A stretch of 64,000 bases of DNA from Stictocephala bisonia (GCA_035578905.1 JAQJVL010000679.1:310001-374000), one strand, 5' to 3'. Positions 22,808 through 35,317 are shown, numbered from the stretch's first letter. Made by a program: numbers and translations. The notes: generated by a model from the sequence alone, not told the origin.

Positions 22808-23534
22808 AACATTTAAGGTAAATTTTGACGAAAAGTAGATGAATGCATTGAAAACTATAAGTTTATACTACTTCATCCTTCTAACAGAATATCCGTCAAA
22901 TACTTATTAGGTGCAATGTAAATATACAAACAAACGTTCAACAAATAATACCAGTGTTCAGTTTCCTGCTTGCAATATATTTAGGATTAAAGAAACACAT
23001 TTTTAAAATCGTGGAGTTTTAGACCTAAATCAGTTAAAATCATGTGATGTTTACAAGAAGAGATTCGCATAACAAAACTCTCTACGCAGACTTATAATAT
23101 TTTTCCTTAGTTGGAACGAAGAAAACACTTAATGCAAGCATTGGTCTAACTCATTCAGTTTAGGCTACTGTATGTGTGTGTGTATGTGTCTTTTACTATT
23201 AAAACTAGTTTTAATCAGAATTTAGTAAAAACGAATGGTTTTACGAAAACATACAAAGATATATAGTAATTAGTGCTCTTCGTACGGATTAAAACGTAGC
23301 AATATTGAAATGTAATACTTGTTATAGCTTACTTGTAAGAAGATTAAATGTAAGCTATTATACACAAGAATTCTATGGTGAATTCTTCAGCCAGTCGGTT
23401 CTGATGTCATTTGCTTTGTTAGTATGAAACTATTTCTAACACAAGAATAATATAATTACCTAATGATGTAAGGTAGTAAAAAATAGTATTATTAATGAAT
23501 TGTTATTATAAAAGGATTACTTTTTTGGCCCTGG

Positions 23535-23685
23535 CTATTGCGCTATTAAGAAATAGTCCTCTCTGAGCTAGGTCGAACTCAGACAGTAACAATGACTACA
23601 CTTGTTCATCTACACTCATTCGAATCCCATATCCACCCATATCTTGACGATTGGCGTCTTAACAATAAATAAGAAATGACACTTA
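23535..23685 (+). mobile_element. Old SINE-like dispersed repeat, copy 3
   Basis: The most complete copy: a possible B box (AGGTCGAACTCA) is followed by the body GACTACACTTGTTCATCTAC, CCCATATCCACCCATATC and GATTGGCGTCTTAACAATAA. A tRNA-derived SINE is likely but the head is degenerate. A partial relative lies near 49475-49560. Confidence 0.5.
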
Positions 23686-24302
23686 AAATCTGTTAAGTGT
23701 CATACAAACATCATTTTATTTTCTTAATTTATAAATCGATTTCAAAACCAAGATACTGATTTATTCCGTGTTAAGAGAACTTATTATTATATATCTTGGT
23801 ATTTTATCGTAAAATCATTCTCTTTTTTATTATAGTTTAAATATTTCAACTAGTAATACCACATGAAGCAGACAGTAAACGGAATGAGAAATACCATTGG
23901 TTGTATTACGTTTTTGCTTAATATCACCCAAGGAACAATATCCTAAAGTATGTTGTAGATAATTATTTTTATTTGCATTGTTTATTAGTATACATAGTGT
24001 ATTTTGGTTCATATAAGTACCCTTCATAAGACAGTTATATAATATATTAAAATTTGGCTAAGATTCATAAAGAGTGTACTTGAAAACAAATTGCCTACCG
24101 AAATACTCGGATCTACTTAACCAAAGTAGATGTTGAAGTGATTTAACGGATTTTATTCCAGTATAGGAAATGTTGTTATTTCTACTATTTTATAAATTTA
24201 TTGTTTTAGAAATAGCCACAGATAATTAAGTATCTCAGTTTATTGGTAATCCTTTTCACATTTTAAATCTAAAATTTTTTATTTTATTTGTTTCTGTTTC
24301 AG

Positions 24303-24382
24303 ATTCTCAAAACCATAAGCATACAAACAGACAACACAAGAAATACATTTCCGAGATCCAGTCGTATTTCTTTAACATTTAG
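24303..24382 (+). CDS. Candidate alternative last exon of the Ig gene
   Basis: A strong acceptor (TTTGTTTCTGTTTCAG ending at 24302) is followed by a reading frame that fits a phase-1 splice, as left by exons 4 and 5. It encodes DSQNHKHTNRQHKKY, ISEIQSYFFNI, then TAG at 24380-24382. If used instead of 22490-22581, it would replace the hydrophobic anchor with a polar tail and could give a secreted form. An AATAAA follows near 24862. The frame is short, so chance is not excluded. Confidence 0.35.
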
Positions 24383-26260
24383 GACCTAATTTTCCTATCA
24401 AATTGAAAATAGTAGGCCCATGGATAATATAATAGTGATACCTATGTTTCGTAGGTCTAAAAAATACCGTTAAATAAGTTACCAATTTTATAAAGAGGAT
24501 AAGAAAATTAATTTATTATTATAGTATAAATTTAGTTCTTTAGTAATTTTAACTATTCATTTTTCAATAGTCTATCTAGTACAAAACAAACGAACTAGTA
24601 GACCATGTATAGTAAAATCAAATAATAAATAATTGATGCAGGTAGATTACAAGGTTTGGTCTTTCCTTGTAGGATTACACAATTAGTGGTGTTTTAAGAT
24701 CTTTATAGGTTGTCCTGAATGTAACTTCAATACAACACAGACAATTTTTACTGTGACTTGATTACTAAATTATGCTAAAATAATACATTTGTTCTTCCTG
24801 TAAATATGTATAATGCTGTGTACATAGCTTGTATTGTATCTCAAAATATGATATTTATATAATAAAACTATTTTATTACTATATCTAGTGTAACTTTTTA
24901 ATATGATTGTTCTTAAAAATAATTTTTATTAGTTTTGATAAATACAGGGTAAGAATGTCGTTTTTTACTATGTGATTAGCTTCATAAAATTTGCTATGTT
25001 AAGTGTTACTTCGGAATGGCAATTTCATCAATTTATAAATTGTCAATTATCTGTAGAATGTTTATTTAATTTACCTCATCTGGCTGGTTATTTATTTGGA
25101 TCACAAAAACTTTTAATGTATCATTATTTAAGTTCATCTTAACGGAAATTATTAGAACAAGATATTTATTATTTTAAGACTAAAATAATAAATAATAAGA
25201 AATTACGTTTATTATTACGATAATTCTACTATATTATACATTTATAAAATTAATTAGTTTTCCTAAATAACATGTTTCTTACAGGTGAGTTTTTTTTAGT
25301 TTAAAAATGGGACTTTTTGATAGTTTTGTATTTTATGTTAAATCAATTTTATTTATTTTGACATAAAATGTATATATAAAAGTACGTTCTATTCATGCAC
25401 TAACAAAAGAAAGCAAGTAATAATGTTGTTATAATAAATATAACTAAACAAGTTATAAAAATAAAACTTCACAGATGGAACTCCAAATGAACTCTTTTAC
25501 CGCAAACAAAAATATGAATATATAATTATTGTATATTTAATTAACAGCAGACTATGAAAATATTGACTGTGTAACGTATATCAAGACAACATAATATTTA
25601 AAAAGCAATCAACAACTTTCATATAATACAAATGAAAAGAACTTATAAAGTAAAGAAGAAAAAACTGAAATTGAATAAAAAAACATAATTTATGTCTATT
25701 ACAGGAATTTTATAGCAAAATACTCAAAAGTAAAATTAGGGAATTAAAGTATAAATACACACTTATAAAACTTTGAAACATTTTTCTTTTCTCTTAAACA
25801 GGTGGGATAGGAGATTGTAGTATTATTTACGTGTAAGTCATCAAACATTCTGCATTTAAAACAAATTTTCAAATATTCAAAAATGGATTGCCGCTCCGAA
25901 AACATCCTGATTGGGAATTGATTATAGAGTCCTTTAAATGTAGTATTTTGTCAGTGGGTTGTATTTAAGCTTTTTAATATACTGCATTTTCTTATCTCAT
26001 GTCTGATTAATAATACGAATAAGCTTATTTACGATACAGCAAATGCTATTGTATTTTGATTTTAAACGTCATATTCCATGTTTAAAATAAGTATGCATAG
26101 TAATTCCAAAGTTTTTTCCATCCGACAAAGCTGTGACGAAAAAAAATAATTTAACACTTAACAAATAATTTTATCAATAAAGAGTACAAATTATTATTGA
26201 TAAAATTATTATGATTATAATTATTATGATCGGTACTAACTAAACCTTTATGATACTGTG

Positions 26261-26352
26261 GTTTACCATAACTTCGTTAGCAGTTAACCATACGTTAGCC
26301 ACGTTTACCATAACTTCGTTAGCAGTTAACCATACGTTAGCCACGTTTACCA
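26261..26352. repeat. 42-bp tandem duplication
   Basis: Two full units of GTTTACCATAACTTCGTTAG plus CAGTTAACCATACGTTAGCC plus AC, then a partial third. Confidence 0.9.
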
Positions 26353-26645
26353 ACATGATTTACTGTAATAGCATATCAGTATTGTATTAATTTGTTGTTT
26401 TGAGATATTTCATCATTTGGGTAACCAAACTGTTTAGAACAAAAGCTGTATTTTTTTGTTAATCCTTTTTTTTAAATCGTGGATAAATAACAAATGAACA
26501 AGAAATTCCATTTTTTTACGTGGAAAATTACAAATATGAAGACAACAAAAATATTTTTTTCTTAAATATAGCATTTAGGTTTTCAAATTGTGTGAAACGT
26601 TATACTACTTTGTTTTTGAAATTTGTTAATAATGGAGTATCAGAT

Positions 26646-27562
26646 GAGGGAGACAAAGGTAGTTCGACATTTGCCATCATTACGTGAAAATTACCAATCA
26701 CGACGTTTCGATTTGGTAAAACCCACACCTTTTTCAAGTGCTAAAAACTAAATTACATTTACACAAACATGTTATAAAACTACGTTCTTAAACTAATCTA
26801 CTTTAATAATTATCTACATTCTAACCTAGATCCATGGGGTACAACTAGACCCCATGGGGTCTAGACCATGGGGTACAACAAAATGAACTTCCCTAAATAT
26901 AAAAATGTGGACCATATTCCACTAAATATATTTATTTCTGTGTTTTAGAAATAAAAAAACAGGGTTAAATTAATATAACCAATTAGGCGCTGCCCAGGAC
27001 ACGATATCAATGAAAAATAATGATAAAACACAATTATACTAATATTCAAATCAGACTGAAATAAGATTACATCAACTAATCATAAATAAAATAAATATAT
27101 GGTACCTGAAAAACAATATTAATTTAAAATAACATTAAAAATGCCCAAAAAATTATATATGTGACTCGGAAGGACTGAGACTACTATCCAATCTAATTAA
27201 CTATTACAATTACATTTTAACCTGAAAAGATAAAAATTATTAGGAATAAAATAATACATTATACAAATAATTCAAAAATGATGAAGTCTTACGACCCGCA
27301 ATGACGATGGCGTCTAGACGTCCCAGGCACGAAGTGAGTATGATATAATATCCTCTTTTGTTGTACCCCATTCTATGATTTAGGTTAAAATGTAGATAAT
27401 TATTAAAGTAGATTAGTTTAAGAACGTAGTTTTATTACATGTTTGTGTAGATGTATTTAGTTTTTAGCACTTGAAAAAGGTTTGGGTTTTACCAAATCGA
27501 AACGTCGTGATTAGTAATTTTCACGTAATAATGGCAAATGTCCAACTACCTTTGTCTCCCTC
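26646..27562. mobile_element. MITE with about 200-bp terminal inverted repeats
   Basis: Ends GAGGGAGACAAAGGTAGTT and its complement. The arms share TTTCGATTTGGTAAAACCCA and continue to the GGGGTACAAC words on both sides of an AT-rich centre. The centre-left holds a perfect 20-bp palindrome, CTAGACCCCATGGGGTCTAG. AAACGTTATACTA lies outside both ends (left copy 40 bp away), perhaps a target duplication with extra DNA. Confidence 0.85.
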
Positions 27563-27619
27563 AAACGTTATACTAATCATGAATATGTTTGTTTGCAATC
27601 AGACGAATACTAAGTACGG

Positions 27620-27995
27620 TGTGGGTAACGTTATCATTTGTTAGGTTAGGTTGAGTATGGTTAAGTTAAGTTTGGTTTTGACAGGTTAGGTATTGTTAGG
27701 TTAGCCTTATTTTATTAAGTTAGGTTTTATTTAAAGTCAGGTTAGGTTATGTTAGGTTTTGATATGTTGGATTGTGTTATAGGTTAGGGTATTTAGATTA
27801 ATTTAGTTGGTTGTTATGATTCATATATTGAGATTAAAAAACAATATATCAAAATCTAACCCAACCATACGAATTCAGTCAAACTAAACAAAACTAACCT
27901 AACTCAACCAAACCAAATATAAGTTAATTTTATAAAACCAACCCTAAGTAATCTAGCCTAACAATACCCAACCTACCCTGACAAAAATAAGATAA
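27620..27995. repeat. Inverted pair of GGTTAGG-like tracts
   Basis: 27620-27790 is rich in GTTAGGTTAGG words and 27850-27990 in CCTAACC/CCAACC words, facing each other. They resemble the insect telomere motif TTAGG but are degenerate and interspersed with other sequence. Confidence 0.7.
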
Positions 27996-28418
27996 CCGAA
28001 ACTGGCACTTAACTAACTTTTATATGCTCTGTTGTGGTCAGAAGGAAGGTGTTCAGGTGTTGAAATATAAAATAATATATTTTGGAATAGTAATAAAAAG
28101 AGAATTGAATGATCAGGTAAGGAAATAAATACAAACAGAATATAAAAAACATTAACCAATAAGAAGTGAAAAGAAAAAACAGCTATAGTAAAAAACAAAA
28201 TGATAGTAGTAAACATGTTGGTGAGCACACAAAACACATGTTGGAAAAAACAATAAAATATAAAAAAATATCAACACATATGGAGAAGTAAATAAACAAT
28301 GAAATAACATAATTATTCCAAAACATATGATCTTCTAAAATATGAATTGTTATATGATTTCCACACGCTCAATAAAGATGTGATTGCAAATCCCTTCCCA
28401 TATCGTTGATAAGATCAA

Positions 28419-28452
28419 AATACTCAACAATGTACTCACATTGTTGAGTATT
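28419..28452. repeat. Perfect 14-bp stem hairpin
   Basis: AATACTCAACAATG, loop TACTCA, CATTGTTGAGTATT. Confidence 0.85.
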
Positions 28453-30126
28453 AACCCAGAATTACAATTTAAAGAAAGAATAATTAATCCTCTTTTCTTC
28501 ACTTCCATAGTTATCTGGGTTTCCACTGAAAAATGTTATATTATTCTTTCTTAATTACTTACAACTATAAAAAAAACACTACAAAGCTCATTTACTACGG
28601 TTACAACTGTTTGATGTAATATATTTTGATATAGTTGATATAGTATATATTAAAAATACGTATATCATTTCGTGAGGTAAGAAAATATTAAAATTGGCGA
28701 ACACTTTTATTTCTGAACATATTATATTAATATAAGTATGTTTCAATGCATAAATTGAATTTTAATTAAATCAGTAACGTGAAACCTTCTACGAAAAAAA
28801 TTAACCACACAAAACATATCATAATTATAGTAAACAAACATTTTATTTAATGTAATTGTAGAAGCTACTGTATTTACCACAAATTAATATAAAAACAACA
28901 TTATACAAGCTATCTGTAACCAAAATAAAAACGTGTTCACTTAACTTTGAGAACGGGGAATATAATGTTGTGTACGTTTTATCAATAAAAAATATTGATA
29001 TAGATCATACATAAAAAGGTTTTTTTCTCATGTGGGTAATATTTTTGTAAAATTTGGTTTTAGGCTAATATATCACATCTTGGAGGAGGTGAGGACGATA
29101 AGATATGATTAAGAACTATATTATAAATACATATTGCCTCCTTATTAATAAATACATTATTCATCTTTAATCTTGACAATAATTAACATTATTTAATTGA
29201 TTTATATATTTAGAAAAATCAACGAATAATTAGGCCTATTTACTTTGTTTACCAATGTATTATGTGTTTTATACCTACTCGTTTATTAAAAGATAAATGG
29301 AAATAAGTGTTTTTATAATACATAATGTGATATTCGATTGTTAGTTTTATTTTCTTTTATGTGTTTTTTCTAGTGCTCTTTGTCTTGCACCATTGATAGT
29401 TTAGAGTATTCAGTAATAAATTCAATCAAGTTGATATACTTTTTCGTTCAATATTACTTAAATTTTACAATATTTATTTGGAGATAAGCAAATATAATAA
29501 CCAACGAAATGAGATTTATATCTTCTTTTCAATGTTTATTAACTTTTGTGTAGTTACCATTCCTTAATCGAATTAGTGTTTACGATTCTACTGTATTACG
29601 TTATTTTAGGTGTAAATAAAAATATTTTTCATTATATTAATTTGTCTGCACTTTATTTATGATTCACCTGACATGTACTTAAGTTTACCCGACACATATT
29701 TTACAGGTGTTGGCATAAATGTATTCAGGGTCGTTATAAAGTCTCTTTCCTCCACTATTTTTCTACTATATACATTTAAAGCGTTTTTTTCAGCTATGTA
29801 ATTCATTATATATACTCTAAAATTTTAAGTAGACAAATTTAAAAGATTTGTCTGTAACTGTCAATACTCTCTTTAGTTTAATTTAACTTATTTTTATAAT
29901 TTACAAAATAATTATTTATTGTTATATATCATTACATATAACGTGAATTAATGTATGTTTTAGTTAATTTTATGTGCAGCGTTTTTTTTTTCTTGGAAAG
30001 GACTCCTTTTTCCAATATATTTAATGTCCATTTGTTTTGTTGTTCATGGAATAAATAGATTTTATTTGTCATGGTATACTTGTTTTATTCATGAAACGAA
30101 ATTAAATGGCTAAATTAAAAAAACGT
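28453..30126. other. AT-rich spacer
   Basis: Nothing recognised beyond simple AT-rich DNA. Confidence 0.4.
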
Positions 30127-30620
30127 ATTATGGAATGTAAGGAGTAACCTGAAATCAAAAATATAGGAGTCAACTTCCGAATTCTTTAAGAGACGACAAC
30201 CATACTATATTTCAACTAACATTGTTTTTCACTCTGAAATAAATGTTGTGTTTAACATTCCAGGTTACAGTCTTCTCATTATTAATGTTAAACCGAATTC
30301 CACACCCTTAATCTTCTGATTTCTTGGAAAAGATACAACCCTTTTGAATTTGTAATACGCCATTGTTTGAAGAATGAAAAGATAATGTAAATAGACATGT
30401 CATATTACTTTATTTTCTTTAAAATTTTCAAGTAGACTTTTACATCTTTAACCTTCTAATTTCTTTTAAAAGGTGCAACCCATTTGCATTTTAAATACGC
30501 AATTTTTTTCAGTGTGGAAATTCACTGTTAATAGACATGTCTCATGACTATTTTCTCATAAAGAATTCGTATGTTGACTCCTATATATTGGACCTCAGGT
30601 TACTCCCAACATTCAATAAT
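30127..30620. mobile_element. MITE of about 494 bp with internal duplication
   Basis: The terminal inverted repeats share GGAGTAACCTGA, TATAGGAGTCAAC and GAATTCTTTA on both ends. Inside, two diverged direct copies of about 110 bp (each with a TAATCTTCTGATTTCTT-like start and an AATAGACATGTC end) lie in tandem. No coding frame. Confidence 0.8.
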
Positions 30621-30886
30621 ACATAAAATATTAGAACGCTTACCAATAAAAAATGAATGGCATTACTTAAAAAAAATTAAATGTAATAAAGTGAATATGG
30701 ATCATCATTAATAAATAAACGGTATTTAAAATTTGACGTATTGCATTACATATATAAAATACGTATATGAAGAGCATATAATTAATGGTTTAGTATTGAT
30801 ACATTTATGAAAAACGACAGAATTCCTTAATTCCAAACAAAGCCACAAATAATGTGGAGATACGAGAATAATGCGAGACTATCTAC

Positions 30887-30956
30887 CTATGGCCATCATG
30901 TACACTGGATGATTATCTGCATTCTTCAAAATCCTTTTTGCTAATGACTTGTGCCT
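30887..30956 (-). CDS. Candidate internal exon of an unrecognised gene
   Basis: On the minus strand an acceptor (ATTTTAGTATCTAG) at 30957-30958 precedes 70 nt that are open in one frame, and a donor G|GTAGAT follows. The product is RHKSLAKRILKNADNHPVYM, then MAI plus the first base of a Gly codon. The amino-acid mix looks coding and the surrounding DNA is very AT-rich. Entry in phase 0 matches the phase-0 exit of the candidate exon at 33591-33716, so both may belong to one gene. I do not recognise the family. Confidence 0.45.
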
Positions 30957-31407
30957 CTAGATACTAAAATGGAAATAAACTAGAATCTTAACAGATTCAA
31001 TTGAAACTTGCTATACAATTTCCACGATTACAAATATTAATATTAATAAAAATTATTTTTACTAATTACTTATTAAAATAATATATTAGTCATTATTATT
31101 GTATTTATAAATCATTGTTTGATTACCAAACAAATACCAAAATTTTAGGAATGACTAGTTTCCAAATTTGTATTTCTATTATGTATATCTTCTTCATTTA
31201 GTTAGTATACAACTGAATAAATATACGTACTAAATATTATTATAATTGATGGCTATGATATAAAATTAATTTGACGAAAATCACTTGAGAGATACTTTAT
31301 TATAAAAGTAAATGTAAAAATTATGAATTCACAATAACCAATATGGGTTTAGTAGCTCTAAGCCAACAGATAATAATTATAAAAGTCCTACTGAGACCTT
31401 TTGGTAA

Positions 31408-32003
31408 GGTACAACCCCATCGAGGTAGAGATCTGCCATAAATATCATTTATTTACTGCAAGGTACAACCCCATCGAGGTAGAGATCTGCCAGAAATATC
31501 ATTTATTTACTGCAAGGTACAACCCCATCGAGGTAGATATCTGCCAGCAATATCATTAATTTACTGCAAGGTAAAACCCCATCGATGTAAAGATCTGCCA
31601 GAAATATCATTTATTTACTGCAAGGTAAAACCCCATCGAGGTAGATATCTGCAAGCAATATCATTTATTTACTGCAAGGTAAAACCCCATCGAGATAAAC
31701 ATCTGCCAGGAATATCATTTATTTACTGCAAGGTACAACCCCATCCAGGTAGAGATCTGCCAGAAATATCATTTATTTACTGCAAGGTACAACCCCATCG
31801 AGGTAGAGATCTGCCAGGAATATCATTTATTTACTGCAAGGTACAACCCCATCGAGGTAGAGATCTGCCAGAAATATCATTTATTTACTGCAAGGTACAA
31901 CCCCATCGAGATAAACATCTGCCAGGAATATCATTTATTTACTGCAAGGTACAACCCCATTGAGATAGACATCTGCCAGGAATATCATTTATTTACTGCA
32001 AGG
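31408..32003. repeat. 54-bp tandem repeat, eleven units
   Basis: Unit GGTACAACCCCATCGAGGTA plus GAGATCTGCCAGAAATATCA plus TTTATTTACTGCAA. The 3' flank (AGTTCAGTTTTATTCATTAG, then TATGATACAGTTATTATTA) resembles the 83-bp unit at window start, so both arrays seem to come from one dispersed element. Confidence 0.95.
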
Positions 32004-33584
32004 TAAAAGTTAGTTCAGTTTTATTCATTAGTATGATACAGTTATTATTATTTTTTTTTTAATGTTTGACACATAAATTGCATGTTATTTGTATAACATA
32101 TTTTCTGTAAAAGGGAATCATTTAATATATTTAGCTTATTTCAAATAACATTTTGATTATTATATTTTGGGATATTCCAATATAACTGTCACTTAAGTCG
32201 TTGTTAACAATATGTACTCATGAACACATATACTGTATAAAAGCTTTAAGGACTTAAAAAAGTGACTTAAGGATGATTGTAATTTTAAATTGTGGTAATT
32301 ATGTTTTTACGTTATGAACATTGTTTATGTATAATGTTATTAGGAATAATTTGAACAAGATAATAAGTTGGTTTTGAGTTTTGAAATACGGTAATTTTTC
32401 AAAAAGCTAATACAGGAGTTTTTCCAATTTTCTGACAAAGTTCGATATTATTGGATTGCAGTCAATCTATAAATCTGCGTACCCAAGAAATTGGCTGTAA
32501 AACTTGTTGTTAAAACCACCTTGGGCCTAAGCTATTGGCTCACCACTTTGGAACAACAATCACCACGAGGCGTACACATCGTCAAGTCCTATTTCTCCCT
32601 CAGTTCCTTTATTTAAATTACACTAATTTCAAATTTCATACTAAAACATAAAAATTACTTCACGTAATAAAAAATTCAGGGACGTATTATCAAATTATAC
32701 ATTAAAAAAGAATAAATATCCACTTAATTTAATTGGCACTACACTGTCAGCTGACATTGGAGGAAACAGAATAAAAATAAGAAAATATTAATAGTAAAAC
32801 TTAGAGGCCCACTGCAGTGTAATTACATTATAAGGGCCTACTAACAAAGGAGAAACAGGAAATAAATTTATTTTAAGATTAAAAAAAAACAAACGATAAA
32901 GTGAACGGTTTCAAATTTAAATAAAAATCTAACTTACAGAATAAATTAAAAAAAAAAATATAAACATGGAGGCAGATTTATTATATATAGAAACTATTAA
33001 GAGATTTATAAACATAGAAACAAATTTATTGTAATACCAAAAGTAAATCGTCAATATCAGCTTTATACGATTTAATTTTAGTTGAAATTTTATTTGAAAT
33101 AAATTGACATTCTTTAGTTCTTATGGTATAAAATATTACCTTAATAATAAAAATATGTTTCGATACTTTTTTTTTACCTTAGATTTGATAAAGCTAATCT
33201 TTGAAGCAGTTCGTGTATAAAATTGAAATTGCGTTGTTTCGTAATTTCCACTTCGAATGAAAAATATTTTAAGATTTTCAAAAATGAAAGTGTATTTTAA
33301 TGGAAGTATTTTGAAAAACTAAATAGTGAAAAAATGGTTCACGCTTATATTTTAGTGAAATGATTCTAATAAAGTATTTTTGTAAGATTTCAAATGTATT
33401 TAGAAGATTGTTGCTGACTGCACAAACAACAGAATTGTTTTCAAAATCGGTCTTGTTTTACACATGTCTTAATCTAAAAAAACAAAAACACCTTTTTTGT
33501 TTTTCAAACAACTATGTAAAAAATATACGTTGAATTATTACATGAATTATACGTATGTGAAATATCACGCTTATAACACACCAG
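32004..33584. other. AT-rich stretch, one GC-richer island
   Basis: 32455-32620 is GC-richer and open for about 45 codons on the plus strand without a good start; it may be a transposon remnant. The rest is featureless. Confidence 0.35.
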
Positions 33585-33590
33585 ACTTAC

Positions 33591-33716
33591 CGTGGCCCTT
33601 GGCCTGCGCGTAAGGGGAAGAATACTAGGAGTGAAGGGGAGTGTATTCTCACCACTGTTGTATTCCTCCACCATCCGACTAATTTCATTAGATTGAACTA
33701 CGCTTGAATCATCTCT
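33591..33716 (-). CDS. Candidate 42-codon cassette exon, unrecognised gene
   Basis: On the minus strand the acceptor TTTCTACACAG (33717 upward) and the donor ACG|GTAAGT (33585-33590) enclose 126 nt, exactly 42 codons in phase 0-0, fully open. GC is about 47 percent, against under 30 percent around it. The product begins RDDSSVVQSNEISRMVEEYN and includes LPFTPSILPLTRRPRAT: acidic/Ser-rich, then a Pro-rich basic end. It is symmetric, so it could be a cassette exon. No family is recognised; splice sites, composition and openness make a real exon likely. Confidence 0.55.
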
Positions 33717-35317
33717 CTGTGTAGAAAGTTATCTATTTTCATTTCTTTGTTATTTGTTTACATTAATTATTACGGCCAATCAGAAATGTTGTTTTCGTAT
33801 TTTATATAACTAAAACCTATTATTGCTAAATTAACATCGACATATGCTGTCTTTGCAAAATCTGCACTGCAATTTGCTTATAAATCAAATAATAATGTAA
33901 TCAATAAACAAATAATCAAAAATATCTCTAAACGTATCATTATTTATAAATAATAACTGTCACAAAATCAATAAAAACCACTAGATCAGAAAAACGTGTC
34001 TACGATCAAACAAAATAGAACTTCTTTTTAAATTGCACTTTACGATCAAATTTGCACTGTGAGGTGTAAATTAGTGTTCTGTGTTATTGTAAGGGAATGG
34101 AATATCAAACAGATGTTCATTATACAGACAGTAAAGCGTGACGTGTAAGTCAGTAATTTCCACTGACTTTAGTTCATTGTACGCACAAGGATTACCACCT
34201 TCAGCTTAGTGAATTTAAATAGGTTATGTAATCATTCGGTTAAATTTGCAACAATACGATAATAGGTTAGGATTGTACCATTTAACAATGTGGTTAGGGT
34301 GTACTAGTTAATAATAGTTATTAAAACCATTAATTTGTTGAGGAGTTGGAAGAGAGTAAGAATTATAAATTTTAGGTCTGTTATTTTTATTATTTAAAAA
34401 AACATACGGTCACTGAATCTTGATCGTTCAATAAATAAAAGTGAATAGTGTAATATGAATTATGAATCGAAAGGGTTGTAGTTTTGCTAAAATAAATGTA
34501 CGCTAGGTCAATAAATTAGATATTAAAAAAAACTAAATTATTTCGAACGAAATATTGCATACTTTATGAAAGTACGTAATATTGTATAGTTTTATTTGTC
34601 AATTATTACTTAATGATTATTTGATAATTTTAAAATATGGTTATAATTTCTCTAAAAAAATCGTTTGTTACATTTAAAAATATACCTTTTCGTATTTCAT
34701 TCTTAGAGTTACTTTATTTTATACTTGTTTTCTTACAGCTATTTTACTAATAATATTTCAGTCCCTAAAGTTATCATGTAGAGATTTATTGCGCTTTTAC
34801 AGTCATGTTCTTTTCTATTTCGTTTTAAAACAGTTTAAATACTGTTGTATTTTAGTTCGTCTAAATCATTTGAGCTGTTTTTGTTCAAGTTTTATCGCAG
34901 TGGCTTGTGTGATATTTGTTTTGTCAAATTGAAGTAGTTTATTTCAAATAATTTTGTAGGGTTTCAGTTCGTTAAATTATAATCAGTTCAGGTGGATTCT
35001 TAACATTATTAGCTTTTCTTGGACTTATACATTTTAAATTTACTTGTAGTTAGGGCATGAGGGTGCTGCGGATCAATAATTTATGACATTCCAAAATAAA
35101 TACATTGAAATCTCTACTTTTTCCTTAAAGAATGCCACATGGTTTGCAAATTTCAATAAATCTTTAACTACTTTAGTCTGACCATTTATGTGCAGGAGGT
35201 TTCTTTCTTTGCAAAATCATTACAAAAACAACCTAAAAACATTAACATGGTTTTGGTGTATTTTCAAGATATACAATTTTACCATGATTTCTCAAGATTT
35301 AAATCACTACAAATCAT
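33717..35317. other. AT-rich stretch
   Basis: Upstream (in minus-strand terms) of the candidate exon at 33591. No other exon was found. Confidence 0.35.

Larger units (their letters stand above)
22808..26260. other. AT-rich stretch after the Ig terminal exon
   Basis: Contains the candidate alternative exon at 24303, a zero-length AG|GT site at 25284/25285 and a strong acceptor at 25801. No other gene or repeat is recognised except the SINE-like copy at 23535. Confidence 0.4.

Noticed and set aside
27620..27995. True telomere or terminal array
   Set aside because: Motifs are degenerate, interspersed and inverted, with ordinary sequence on both sides.
31408..32003. CRISPR-like appearance of regular repeats
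   Set aside because: Units are contiguous tandem copies with no unique spacers, in a eukaryotic genome; the same holds for the arrays at 1, 4131, 7853, 36055 and 61354.
33585..33640. U1 snRNA-like start (ACTTACC…)
   Set aside because: Only the first bases agree; it is the complement of a GTAAGT donor at the end of the minus-strand exon.
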